From: Azorinus chamasolen
Taxonomy: Eukaryota > Mollusca > Bivalvia > Cardiida > Solecurtidae
Direction: 5' to 3'
Assembly: GCA_963576725.1 (NCBI GenBank)
Contig: OY755240.1
Location: 96,692,316 to 96,756,315, forward strand
DNA: 64,000 nucleotides
Within the stretch, counting starts at the first letter, position 1. Each line of letters opens with the position of its first letter. A program made the translations under genes and the position numbers. Positions 1 to 9,829 of this stretch are shown in pieces. The notes beneath the pieces are model-generated. The model saw only the letters and a list, made by a program, of their open reading frames with translations. It ran no database searches and had not been told where the DNA came from.

Positions 1-146
1 TAAGAAAGCATCAGTATATTTTAACTTTTTAAGAACAGTAGACTATTATCCTCGTGGAACCGGTAAGCACTTTTAATGGGCGGTATCGGAATTTGCATAA
101 CGTGATAGATAAATATTAATGTTAATATTCAAGGGAAATTACTTTT

Positions 147-1000
147 TTGTATAATTCAAACTCGAAGTGGTTGGTTAATGAAACAAAGAATGTGAAACTT
201 GTTAAAGAAACATTTGCCCTGAATTCCTGGTTAAGGCTAGTCACTAGAGGTAGGATATGTTTTGACAAGCATGTTCCAGTTAAACAGAGAATGAAACCAT
301 TGCAGCCTGTCCCTTTTATGAATTTTGCCCTAAGAAAGGTCATCTACAAGAAGAAAATGCCTTTCAATAAATATTTAAGAATAGCAATGCAGTTTCAAAA
401 TTGGGAAACCTACAGGCAAATAAGAATTTTGGTTAATAAAATTAAGAAACAAAACATTAAAAACTATTTTCTAGACTGCTGTGCAGGAGGGTGCAAGTAA
501 ATTGATTTTTGGAAGACACTCAAACCTTTCCTCAGCAACAATGGTACGACATGCCAAAATAATTTTGTTCTCAAGGAAAATGAATCATGTATATATCTGA
601 CCAAGTAGATAACGATCAGTAATGTATTTAATGTTTACATCAATGTTGCTCAGAATATAAGAGACAGTGAAATAGCTTGTGATGAGAAACATACGAATGT
701 AAATAATATTAAGGAGGCAATTATTACTACAGCAGAATTAGATTTTAAACCTATCTCTTAAAATTTGGATTTTTTTATCACACAGATAAGAAAGATGAAC
801 AATAAGAAGGCCACAGGGGGTGATAATATATGTTAAAATGTTGAAAATTGCTTCACCTGTTACTGCGCAGCCACTAACCGTTATGATAAATATATGCTTA
901 GGAGAATCTACTTTTCCAGGCAATATGAAAACAGCACAGGTCGTACCAATCCATAAGAAAAATGCAGTCTAAGCCTATCAACTATTGGATTATGCGCCAA
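147..1000 (+). pseudogene. Decayed LINE retrotransposon fragment (linker and RT fingers)
   Basis: The open frame 147-500 reads like the region between endonuclease and reverse transcriptase of Jockey/CR1-type LINEs, with HVPVKQR, FMNFALRKVI and an aromatic and basic stretch (NWETYRQIRILVNKIKK). After its stop, other frames continue the homology: FWKTLKPFLSNN near 508 and then, across a frameshift near 830, KKATGGDNIC and VVPIHKK, which match the start of the RT fingers. Multiple stops and frameshifts make it non-functional. Neither the endonuclease nor the catalytic YADD/FADD motif is present, so this is an internal fragment. The clade is inferred from motif style only. Confidence 0.75.
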
Positions 1001-1171
1001 AGTGTGGAGGCTGCATTAATTTCACTCAGATGTTTTGCATAGTTCTAAGAGGGAAAAACTTCATAAAACTTTCCGAAACGTGACAAAATTGTGCATGAAG
1101 TAAGTGTGAATAGATTGGTGTACTTTTTAGGTGATTCTGTTGTGTGATTTAACAGAAACAAGAATTTTCGG

Positions 1172-1748
1172 AGGAACACATGTGTCACCTGCTCGCAGCT
1201 GACACAAAAACTTTTAATATGCTGTCCAGAGTGCGAAAATCAGAACAAATGGGAATAACTCAAAAAGTATTGTATGCAGAGTGATGAACCTTTGTTACAT
1301 CAATGGTCCTCAGTGAGAGGAAGACACAAGTGAAATTTGAAAGCTCTATAATGATTAGTTTAGAAATGACAGCCAAACAAAGAAAGTGTGACAGACAGAC
1401 AGACATACAGACAGATAGAAAGATAGACGGACATACAGACAGACGGTCGGACAGACAGACAGACAAGCAGACGACGGAAAAGTGACCCCTAAGTGACACA
1501 CTGCCTTTCGACAGGTCACACAAAAATCAGAACAAAGGGGAATAATTCAAAAAGTATGCATACAGAGTGATGGACCTTAATTACATCAATGGTCCTTAAT
1601 GAGAGGAAGACACAAGTGAAATTTGAAAGCTCTATAATGATTAGTTTAGAAATGACAGCCAAAAAAGAAAGTGCGACGGACAGACATACGACGGAAAAGT
1701 GACCCCGGAATGACACATGTGCTGCCTCTCGGCAGGTGACACAAAAAG
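1172..1748. repeat. Tandemly duplicated SINE-like dispersed repeat with GACA microsatellite
   Basis: A unit of about 287 bp occurs twice; 'cagaacaaa' starts at 1241 and again at 1528. Each unit ends in a GACA/GACG-type microsatellite (longest 1389-1475) followed by AAAGTGACCCC and a GACACA...GACACAAAA boundary. Short open frames on both strands here come from the microsatellite. The layout resembles mollusc dispersed repeats that end in GACA-type tails. Confidence 0.7.
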
Positions 1749-2226
1749 TAAATTTAAAAAAAAAACACATTTTTTTTGTGCCATATTGGATTATATAGGT
1801 GAATATAAGAAGCGGATTACTACTTACTCCAGGTGTGATCTATCTATTATAGGGCAATTATCGCCCATTTTAAAACCCATCAACCTATTATTGCCTAGAT
1901 TAAAACAACTAGGGCTGTTAGACTTCGGGCAATTTAACTTAGCTAAATTTAAGGGTTCTAGAGGGGGCAACTCAAAATCAAAGCGTATTTGGATGTAAAT
2001 AAAGATGTTCATTTAAACAAATTAAGGGAACTACCTCACTAAATTCCAATTGTTTCTGAAAACCGTCAGACCAAAAAGAAAGTTCCATCTGCTGGCGTAA
2101 ATTTCAATCACTTGAAAGAGTTCCCCCCAGATAATCCGAACCATTGTTTCAAAACCTCACCAAAACACTAGTACTAAATTCTTAGCAGTGCCCTTTTCCA
2201 AGGAAACGAATAATCTTGTACTTGTA

Positions 2227-2480
2227 AATGAAAGAAGTAGGAAAGTCAAGCAGGCAAAGCCATATACAAAACGCAACCACCACCAAAACATCGATAGATA
2301 GCATGTCACACACACAACTACACACCCAAAAACACACACATGCACGAGATGAACACAGAAAACCTTAACAAACACACACGTACTAGAGATAAGCATTCCA
2401 AATATGAACAAAAGCAAAAGTACAAAGACACAAGACAAACAAAATAAGGATGGCAGAGAGGGTACTCCGACGCCAGTCAG
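2227..2480 (-). mobile_element. Penelope-like class I tail inserted in LINE A
   Basis: Read on the minus strand it runs from a CTGACTGGCGTCGGAGTACC-like stretch through GT-rich sequence to CTTGACTTTCCTACTT, the 3' end of the class I tail seen at 46826-47400. It is 5'-truncated and carries no coding sequence. It sits between the LINE A pre-endonuclease region and the endonuclease, so it inserted after LINE A. Confidence 0.75.
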
Positions 2481-2483
2481 AAT

Positions 2484-3120
2484 TCAGACATTTGTAAAAG
2501 TATGCAGTATAAACCCTAGATCAGTCGAAAACAAGGTTCTTTCTATTTGCGACTACATGCATATTGTTTCAAGTGACTTAAATGTGGTAGCCTTTACGGA
2601 AACCTGCTCGGTAGTTCTGTAGACAAATCGTGCTTAAGCGAACTGGTTCCCACCAATTACAAAATCGAACATGTCCCTCGCTGCAATGGCAACTGTGGCG
2701 GCGGGGTAGCAGTCATACATAAGGCTTCAATAGGACTTCACCTCCACACTATCACATCAACAAGAGATAATAATTTCTCAAATTTTGAGTACATGGCCTG
2801 CACCTTAAATATCCGAGATTTCACTCTGCGCCTAGTAGTCGTTTACAGACCACCACCATCGCGGTGAAATGGTCTAAACACCTGTGATTTTCTTGATAAT
2901 GAATGACCACTTTTCTTATCTAAATGTGCGACCTATGACAGACCAGTCATCATTATAGGGGACTTAAACATCCATCTTGAAAATCCAAATGGCAGGAACA
3001 CAGCTAACTTTGTTTGTACACTAGAATCATTTGGACTGCAACAGCATGTGGATGAAGCCACTCACATTGGTGAACATACCCTTGATCTTGTTATCACAAG
3101 AAACGGCGATGACTGTGTCA
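2484..3120 (+). pseudogene. LINE A endonuclease domain (APE-type), frameshifted
   Basis: The domain starts with VCSINPRSVENKVLSICDY and VVAFTET, the N-terminal motif of LINE APE endonucleases. After a frameshift near 2605 the next frame gives CGGGVAVIHK, VVVYRPPPS, VIIIGDLNIHLE (the catalytic GDLN/GDFN motif) and THIGEHTLDLVITR. A stop follows YRPPPS and another frameshift lies near 3115. The domain order is complete, but it cannot be translated as one protein. Confidence 0.8.
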
Positions 3121-3921
3121 AATATTGAAGTCGCCGACCCAGGACTATCTGACAGTACTGGTAAAATTTCGCGTGCTCATTTTTCTGTAACTTTCGAAGC
3201 AAAGGCGACTCCAACAGTGAGAAAAACTGTTTCATTTCGAAAACGTTGGGCAATTAATGTCGACACATTTAAAAGAGATCTCCTCAACTCAGAATCCACC
3301 AAAGCAAGTTTGCAAATGACAGATGTTGATGAACTGGTTACCACATATACACAAGCACTAGCGGCACTTGCCAATAAACATGTACCATTGTGTACTAAAA
3401 CCATAACGCTCAGACCATCATGTCCATGGTATACACAGGAACTGCACGATGCTAAACATGTATGGCGCATGTTGGAAAGAAATTGGAAAAAGTTCAGACT
3501 CACAATAGACCATCAGCTTTACAGAGAACAGTGTGCCAAAGTAAACAAGCTGTTGACAAAGTCAAATGTTGATTTATACTATGAGGAAGTAGAATCTTGC
3601 CAGGCAGACTCAAAGAGTCTTTTCAAAGTCACAAAGCACCTGCTAGGTTCAACTAGTGACACCACATTGCCTAAGACATCTTCCTCAAAACAACTCACAC
3701 AATACTTCAGTGACTTTTTTGTTGACAAAGTAGACAAAATACGGGCCGATATTGAATCAGGCACTGTATCCAGTGCACCAGTTACTACTGAAATGCAGCA
3801 TGCAATGAGCGCTTTAGATAGTTTTGTTACAGTTACAGTAGAAGAAGTAGAACAGATCATAAAGGCACCCCTTGCAAGTCCTGTGTCCAATACCTACATG
3901 GCTGTTAAAGGCATGCCTTGA
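3031..3921 (+). pseudogene. LINE A endonuclease-RT linker, long open frame
   Basis: This is the longest intact stretch of LINE A. The first ~30 residues are out of frame with the endonuclease; from about 3118 the frame gives the end of the endonuclease (DPGLSDS, SDH-like position degraded to SRAHFSV) and then the connector: FRKRW, HVPLCTKTITLRPSCPWYTQEL, ARR-like basic segments, a long helical region and SKQLTQYFSDFFVDKVDKIR. It stops where the RT fingers should begin (near 3919). Length and motif order agree with CR1-type elements. Confidence 0.75.
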
Positions 3922-4815
3922 TGAACTTCTACTGATTCTGACAAACATTGTAAACTCCTCTTTAGACACTGCCTACGTTCCAAAAGGTTTCATGGTGTCA
4001 CATGTCAGACCTCTTTTGTCTCCAAAGTATTAGAAAAAGCAGACGACAAACGCAATGAGTCCGACTTGACATCAAACGAACTACATGAGCACCATCAGTA
4101 GGCATATCGAAACCATCATTCAACAGAGACTGCTCTAGTGAAAGTTCAAAACGACATCATTCAATCCCTAGATAAAAACGAAATTACAATTCTGGTCATG
4201 CTTGACTTAAAAGACTGCATTTGGCACTATCGATCATGAAACTTTGCTGAAACGCCTGGAAAAAGACTTCAGAATCATTGGGAAACCCCATTGAGTAGAT
4301 AATCTCCTACCTGAATGACCGCTATCAAATAGTCTCAGTAGATATCCCAGGTAACATGAAATATAGCGTGCCACAGGGATCGATCCTAGGACCAAAGCAC
4401 TACATCATGTACACAAAACCTGTCGGCTCTACCTGCAGAAACCATGGACCGAATCACCATTTCTACGCCGATGACTCAGAATTATTCCTTTTCAATGGCA
4501 TTTCCTGTCAACAAGTAGCTCTATCGCGAGTTGAGGACTGTCTCAAAGAAATAGTTTCTTGGATGCACCAGAACATGCTGAAGCTCAATACTGACAAAAC
4601 TGAGGTCATCCTGTTTCATGAAAAAAACACAAAAGTGCCTGCAGAGATTAATGTGCGAGTAGGACCCTCTAAAATCAAACCATCTTTGCGTATAAAGAAT
4701 CTCGGTGCATGGCTCGATTCACAAATGGATATGACATCACATGTCGATTCCGTGTGTAGGTCGTTATGGACAGCTCCAACAAATATGCCATATAAGAAAG
4801 TACCTCTCACCTGAT
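3922..4815 (+). pseudogene. LINE A reverse transcriptase, broken
   Basis: The fingers are degraded: LDELLLILTNIVNSSL near 3921, then frameshifts and stops, with VMLDLK...DHETLLKRLEKDF recognisable near 4198-4268. From 4356 one frame is intact: SVPQGSILGPKHYIMYTKP, then FYADDSELFLF, the palm catalytic motif with both aspartates, then LSRVEDCLKEIVSWMHQNMLKLN and KTEVILF. The palm chemistry residues are kept although upstream motifs are destroyed. Confidence 0.8.
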
Positions 4816-5049
4816 GCTACCAAGACTTTGGTGAACTGTCTTGTAACATCAAAAATAGACTACTGCAATTCACTGTTGCATGGAATTTCAAACAACTCAC
4901 GGCGGAAATTTCAAAGAGTGCAAAACACAGCAGCCCGCATCACAACCAGAACTCCTCGATAAAATCATATCACGCCGGTTTTGAAGGAACTTCACTGGCT
5001 TCCGGTTCAACATAGGATTGAATTCAAAATTCTGACACTTACGTATAAA
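4741..5049 (+). pseudogene. LINE A thumb / C-terminal part 1
   Basis: In a different frame from the palm: YLSPDATKTLVNCLVTSKID, YCNSLLHGISNNSRRKFQRV and QNTAARITTRT, the conserved post-RT region of CR1-like LINEs, then HWLPVQHRIEFKILTLTYK. It ends abruptly at the class I tail insertion at 5050 and resumes at 5338. Confidence 0.8.
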
Positions 5050-5337
5050 TGAAAAAGTAGTAAAGTCAAGCAAGAAAAGCCACACACAAAACGCCACCAT
5101 CACCAAAACACCGACAGAAAGCAATTTATATAGCAATTTATACACATACACACACACATACAGGAGAAAGTCACATACAAGACGCAATCACCACCAACAC
5201 ATCGATAGACAGCATGTCACACAACTAAACACACGAGAAGATCACAGAAAACACCAACAAGCACACAAGCACATACGCAACAGAGACAAACATGAAAAAC
5301 CCCCACAGGCACTGGGGGTTTAAACCGGTTTACGCCA
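5050..5337 (-). mobile_element. Penelope-like class I tail splitting LINE A C-terminus
   Basis: The minus strand runs from the AAACCGGTTTAAACCCCCAG-like core (5315-5333) to the class I terminus CTTGACTTTACTACTTTTTC at 5050. LINE A reads ILTLTYK up to 5049 and continues LNESPKYVVDMLD from 5341, so the insertion point is defined within a few bases. The copy has an internal deletion between the core and the GT-rich part. Confidence 0.8.
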
Positions 5338-5598
5338 TGCTTAATGAATCTCCCAAGTACGTTGTCGACATGCTTGACGTGTACAGGCCACACTGAGAGT
5401 TAAGGTCAGCAAGTAGATCCTTGTTGTTGGTTGTGCCAAAAAGTCGTATGGTAAAAATATGGTGAGAGAAGTTTCATGTATGCAGCTCAAAACCTTTGGA
5501 ATGCTCTACCGTCAGGCATTAGAGACGCAAGGTCACTAGCATGTTTCAAAAAGTGTCGGAAGACGCATTTTTCAACATATATTAATAGGACAGTTTAG
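5338..5598 (+). pseudogene. LINE A C-terminus part 2 with stop codon
   Basis: The frame gives LNESPKYVVDMLDVYRPH, a stop, then SASRSLLLVVPKSRMVKYGE and AAQNLWNALPSGIRDARSLA, the standard C-terminal block of CR1/Jockey-like ORF2, ending at TAG 5596-5598. It continues the homology interrupted at 5049. Confidence 0.8.
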
Positions 5599-5599
5599 G

Positions 5600-6055
5600 A
5601 AACGATACGTTGCATATCTGTCATTGACTGGATAGACAATCATGTGGTTCCTTCCGGTTAGTGATTTCATATCTACTGTATACATATTGAATAATTGTAT
5701 ATCTTTCATTGACTGGATAGACAATCATGCGGTTCCTTCCGGTTAGTGATTTCATATTTATTGTATATCCATTGCATATCTCTCATTGACCGGATTGACG
5801 ATCATGCGGTTCCTTCTCGTTAGTAATTTCATATTTATTGTATTTCCATTGCATATCTCTCATTGACCGGATTGACGATCATGCAGTTCCTTCTGGTTAG
5901 TGATTTCATATTTATTGTATATCTATTGCATATCTTTCACTCACCGGATAGACAATCAAACGGTTCCGTCCGATTAGTGATTTCATATCTATTGTATATC
6001 TTCTGCATATCTTTCATTGACCAGATAGACAATCATGTGGTTCCTTCAGGCTAGC
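5600..6055 (+). repeat. LINE A 3' UTR tandem repeats, left part
   Basis: Units of about 75-85 bp containing GGATAGACAATCATGCGGTT and TTAGTGATTTCATAT are repeated about five to six times. The same unit returns at 6928-7165 on the far side of a nested repeat, so the array was continuous before that insertion. Confidence 0.85.
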
Positions 6056-6925
6056 GATTATGCCCCCACAAAGTGGTGGCATATAGGGTTGCTCTTGTCC
6101 GTACGTCTGTCCGTATGCACATCTAGAAGAATTTGTCCGGGCTCTTTCTTGGAAAGTATTTGTTTAATCCACACTAAACTTTGTTTTCTTGTGTTACTGT
6201 TCGGACGGCTGTTTGTTCTGTATGTGGCGTTTCTTGCATGACTCATATTTGTACTTTTACACAAATGTTTGTGGCCATTATATCTTGCTCAAGTTCGATA
6301 GCCATGTAAATTGTTTCAGTCGTTTAGGAGTTGCAGCCCTTTATTTGCAAAAATGACTTTAAAAATATCTTATCTGGACTCATTCTTGTAAAGTATCTGT
6401 CCAATCCTAACCAAACTTTACACACATATTTGTGGCTATTATATCTTGGTCAAATTTGATAGCCATGTAAATCGCTTCAGTGGTTTAGGAGTTGTAGCCC
6501 TTTATTTGCAAAATGAAATAAATCGCTTCAGTCGTTGCATACATGGTTACGGCCCTTACTTTATGTGACAAAATATCTGAAGTGGAGGCATCAGTGTCCT
6601 ATTGACACATTTCTAGTTATCCCCCCCCCCCCCACACACACACACACACACACATAGTGGTGGCATATAGGATTGCCCTTGTCCGTTCGCCGTCCGTACG
6701 TTAGCACATCTAGAAGAATTTGTCCCGATTTCTTCTTGGAAAGTAATAGTCCAATCCACACCAAACTTTACACACATGTTTGTGCCCATTATATCTTGGT
6801 CAAGTTCGATAGCTATGTAAACCGCATTAATCGTTTAGGAGTTATTGGCAAAAATGTCTTTAAAATGGCCCTTACTTTCTTGGACAAAAAGTCTGAAGTG
6901 GGGGCATCAGTGTTCTATGGACACA
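6056..6925. mobile_element. Dispersed mollusc-type repeat, two diverged copies, nested in LINE A 3' UTR
   Basis: Both copies begin with a GTGGTGGCATATAGG motif (6073 and 6658) followed by TGTCCGT and TCTAGAAGAATTTGTCC, and end with CTGAAGTGG(A/G)GGCATCAGTG...ATTTCTAG/ATTTGTAG. They are separated by a poly-C/CA tract (about 6619-6653). The first copy is split by a Penelope-like class II tail fragment at 6180-6250. No coding potential. Confidence 0.75.
6180..6250 (+). mobile_element. Short (~70 bp) Penelope-like class II tail insertion
   Basis: The piece runs from TTGTGTTACTGTTCGGACGG to GCATGACTCATATTTGTACT, the 3' end of the class II tail at 45720-46166. The uninterrupted host sequence is visible at 6764-6790 (accaaactttacacacatgt), so the inserted segment is defined: host reads actaaacttt, insert, then acacaaatgt. 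This shows a severely 5'-truncated insertion and gives the element's 3' polarity. Confidence 0.75.
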
Positions 6926-6927
6926 TT

Positions 6928-7232
6928 TGTAGTTTCATATCTATTGTACATCTATTGTGTATATCTGTTTGATCGGATAGACAAACATGCGGTTCCTTCC
7001 GGTTAGTGATTTCACATTGATTGTACATGTATATCTATTGCATATCTTTCATTGAACGGACAGACAATCGTGCGGTTCCTTCTGGATAGTGATTTCATAT
7101 CTATTGTATATTTTTTGTTGCCTGGATAGATAATCACGCGGTTCGTTCCGGTTAGTGATTTCATCCATGTGAAGCGCTTTTGCACGCACATATCCTGTGT
7201 AAAAAGAGCGTTATATAAATTTGGTATAATAA
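6928..7232 (+). repeat. LINE A 3' UTR tandem repeats, right part, and LINE terminus
   Basis: About three further units of the 5600-6055 array, then CATGTGAAGCGCTTTTGCAC and AAAAAGAGCGTTATATAAAT, a typical CR1-like LINE terminus. Confidence 0.8.
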
Positions 7233-7236
7233 TATT

Positions 7237-7490
7237 AACTATTTCACCACAATCTCTACCCGGCTACACACACCCCTCTACACAAGAATTCGTCCCGAAT
7301 TCTTACTCAAAGAACACTCCACGAGCTTCTTATTATTTCAAATCTTTTTCATATAAATCACACTGCGGGTTATTTATGTTGGGCGCCAAGGTCCTCTGGC
7401 TTACCATACCAACACTCTACCGACTAAGCTACCCAGCCACACAGTCTAAATCTATCAACTATTTCACCACAATCTCTACCCGGCTACACC
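7237..7490 (-). mobile_element. tRNA-derived SINE-like fragment between 32-bp direct repeats
   Basis: On the minus strand 7442-7380 reads TAGCTTAGTCGGTAGAGTGT followed by TGGTAAGCCAGAGGACCTTGG, a tRNA-like box A and anticodon-arm region; a convincing box B is missing. It lies between two copies of AACTATTTCACCACAATCTC TACCCGGCTACAC starting at 7237 and 7457. These repeats are too long for ordinary SINE target duplications, so a local duplication is also possible. Not an intact tRNA. Confidence 0.5.
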
Positions 7491-7559
7491 TAGTTTATGC
7501 AGGAAGGCCTCGAGGCAGCTTTATGTTTTAACAAGTAATGGGAGCATTGAAAGCAATGC

Positions 7560-7935
7560 CATAGTCCCCTACCGGCATAATTTTCATTCCAACTGCTGTA
7601 ATTCCGTGACAAATCAATGAAACGTAAAAAATTCAAACTTGACCTGTACTTATTATAATAAAGCTACAAACCATATATCACTCCAATATTTGCTAGGGTT
7701 TAGAAAAAAATCCGTTATGTTTCAGTATGTTTTTGGTCCAACTGCTGTTATTCCGTAAAAAATCAATGCAGCATATTAAAATTCAAACTTTATCTTTAAC
7801 TCATAATAAAGCTAAATACCCAATATCACTTCAATACCTGCTAGGGTATAGAAAAAAACTCTGGAAAGCCTAAAATGTCCTGAAAATCTGTAGGTCAAAC
7901 AGCTGTAATTCCGTGAAAAATCAATGTAAAAGAAG
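7560..7935. repeat. ~155-bp tandem repeat, 2.3 copies
   Basis: The motif AACTGCTGTAATTCCGTGA recurs near 7590, 7740 and 7898, with GCTAGGGT(T/A)TAGAAAAAAA between copies. No coding content. Confidence 0.7.
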
Positions 7936-8620
7936 AGGGCCATGATGGCCCTAATATCGCTCACCAGACAATCAGAGGAGGAGATTTTCAAAGTTTTCAC
8001 TATAATTATGTTTCTATAGAAAATTGGCCACCCCTGGGGCGGGGCCTCATTTGACCCCAGGGGTATAATTCATAAAACTTGTAGAAGACTTCAAGATGAC
8101 GCTATGTGCCAAATATGAAAGCTAAGAACCTTTCAGTTTCAGAGGAGGAGAAGAACTTCAAAAGTTTTTTACAATCTCGTATGTTTGACATCAGTGGCAT
8201 AATGTTGTAGAAAGCTTGAAGTTGATGCTATGTGCCAAATATGAAAGCTGAGAACCTTTCAGAGGAGAAGATTTTCAAACTTTTCACTATATGTTTCTAT
8301 AGAAAACTGGCCAACCCTGGGTCGAGGACACATTTGACCCCAGGGGCATAATTTACATAACTTTTGTAGAGTACCTGAACATGATGTTATGTGCCAAATA
8401 TGAAAGTCGAGAACCTTCCAGTTTCCGAGAAGATTTTCAAAATTTTCACTATATGTTTCTAGGAAAAGACACTGCTGTGACAGGGCCAATTTTGTCCCCA
8501 GGGACATAATTTAAATAACTTTTGTAGAGGACCTACAGAAGAAGCTATGTGCCAACTATGAAAGCTGAAACCCCTGTAGATTCAGAGGAGAGGATTTTTA
8601 AAGGTTCAAATTGTTGACGA
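7930..8620. repeat. Bivalve-type dispersed repeat with ~170-bp internal tandem units
   Basis: It starts with GAGGGCCATGATGGCCCTAA and TCGCTCACC. About four diverged units follow, each with GCTATGTGCCAAATATGAAA, AGAACCTTTCAGTTTC and CAGAGGAGAAGATTTTC. The palindromic GGGCCATGATGGCCC start and the unit structure suggest a non-autonomous dispersed element. A short minus open frame here is incidental. Confidence 0.65.
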
Positions 8621-8639
8621 TTGAGATGAAGCGATCACA

Positions 8640-9290
8640 AAAGCTTACCGTGAGCACTTGGCGCTCTAGCGAGCTATGAAGTCATGCTTTGTTTGGGGAC
8701 ATTTTCATACAGAGTAACTCAAACATTTCGAAGATGGAATATTTTATTGCAAGGGTGACATTTTTTTGTATCCGTAATTCAGTCGCCTGATCTTATTTTA
8801 CACAAGATGACAATAAGACACTTATACTACACATCGGACAGTGTTGGATGAAGTTCCGACAGGATTAACATCAATACATTCGTCATTTCGGCTTTCTACC
8901 CATAAGGAGATACACTGCCCATATCACGTTTATATAAGGATTGGTGTCCTCGCTATGTGTGGAGGTTATCTCAATCAGTCTGAAAAGAAAGAAGGGTGTC
9001 AAAAATGTGAGAATTTATCACCGGTCCTGCTTTTGTTTACAATAACAATAACAAAAATATCGACAACAGAATAATCCAATGTGCTAAAACTTAATTGATT
9101 TCACCGTGTTTGCATTCTAAATGTCATACGCAGACCTATCGCTGTGCCTCTGTAGCGTACAAGGTGACATGTGGACAATTAATCATTTCCCTGAAAGAGT
9201 GGACATAGATCATACAGCTGATTTGGGTCTGGTCCGTTTCCGTGTGAAATAATATACTACATGTTTCAGTCATAAAAAAACAACAACCGC
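8640..9290. other. No supported feature
   Basis: Mostly single-copy-looking AT-rich sequence. A 77-codon plus frame (8841-9074) has no recognisable motif and no splice context, so it is not called. Confidence 0.5.
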
Positions 9291-9297
9291 TTGCTCA

Positions 9298-9712
9298 TAA
9301 TGCCATGAATACCCTAAGTAGCCTATGTGTATGGCAATCTGTCATGTGGTTTCGATACCCTAAGTAGTCCATTTGTATGGCAACCTATCATGCGGTTTCC
9401 ATACCCTAAGTAGTCTATTTGTATGGCAATCTATCATGTGGTTTCGATACCCTAAGTAGCATATTTGTATGGCAATACGTCATGAGGTTTCCATACCATA
9501 AGTAGTCTATTTGTATGGCAATCTGTCATGTGAACACCCTAAGTAGCCTATGTGTATGGCAATCTGTCATGTGGTTTCCATACCCTAAGTAGTCTATTTG
9601 TGTGGCAATCTGTTATGTGGTTGCCATACCCTATGTGTTCTATTTGTATGGCAATCTGTTATGTGGTTTCCATATCCTATGTGGTCTATTTGTATGGCAA
9701 TCTGTCACGTGG
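9298..9712 (+). repeat. 46-bp minisatellite, about nine copies
   Basis: The unit is CCCTAAGTAGTCTATTTGTA plus TGGCAATCTGTCATGTGGTT plus TCCATA, with point variation and one short unit near 9530. Overlapping open frames through the right end are repeat artefacts. Confidence 0.85.
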
Positions 9713-9829
9713 ATTCGATGGAGCAATATACATGTATTTAATTTAGGGGATTTTAACATCAATGTACTTACAAGTCCGTCCACAAACGTATTTTCTACAA
9801 AGACTAGACAAGGAAATTATATTGATAAA

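Larger units (their letters stand above)
1780..7232 (+). mobile_element. LINE A: broken CR1/Crack-like non-LTR retrotransposon with nested insertions
   Basis: In order on the plus strand: a basic pre-endonuclease region (about 1780-2226), an APE-type endonuclease (2484-3120), a linker (3120-3921), RT (3922-4815), a thumb/C-terminal region (4741-5049 and 5338-5598), a long tandem-repeat 3' UTR (5600-7165), and a terminal stretch ending near 7232 in a run like AGCGTTATATAAAT, typical of this kind of LINE tail. It is interrupted by two minus-strand Penelope-like tails (2227-2480, 5050-5337) and one dispersed repeat (6056-6925). At least four frameshifts plus internal stops show it is dead. CR1/Crack assignment rests on SVPQGSILGP and YADDSELF. 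Confidence 0.8.
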
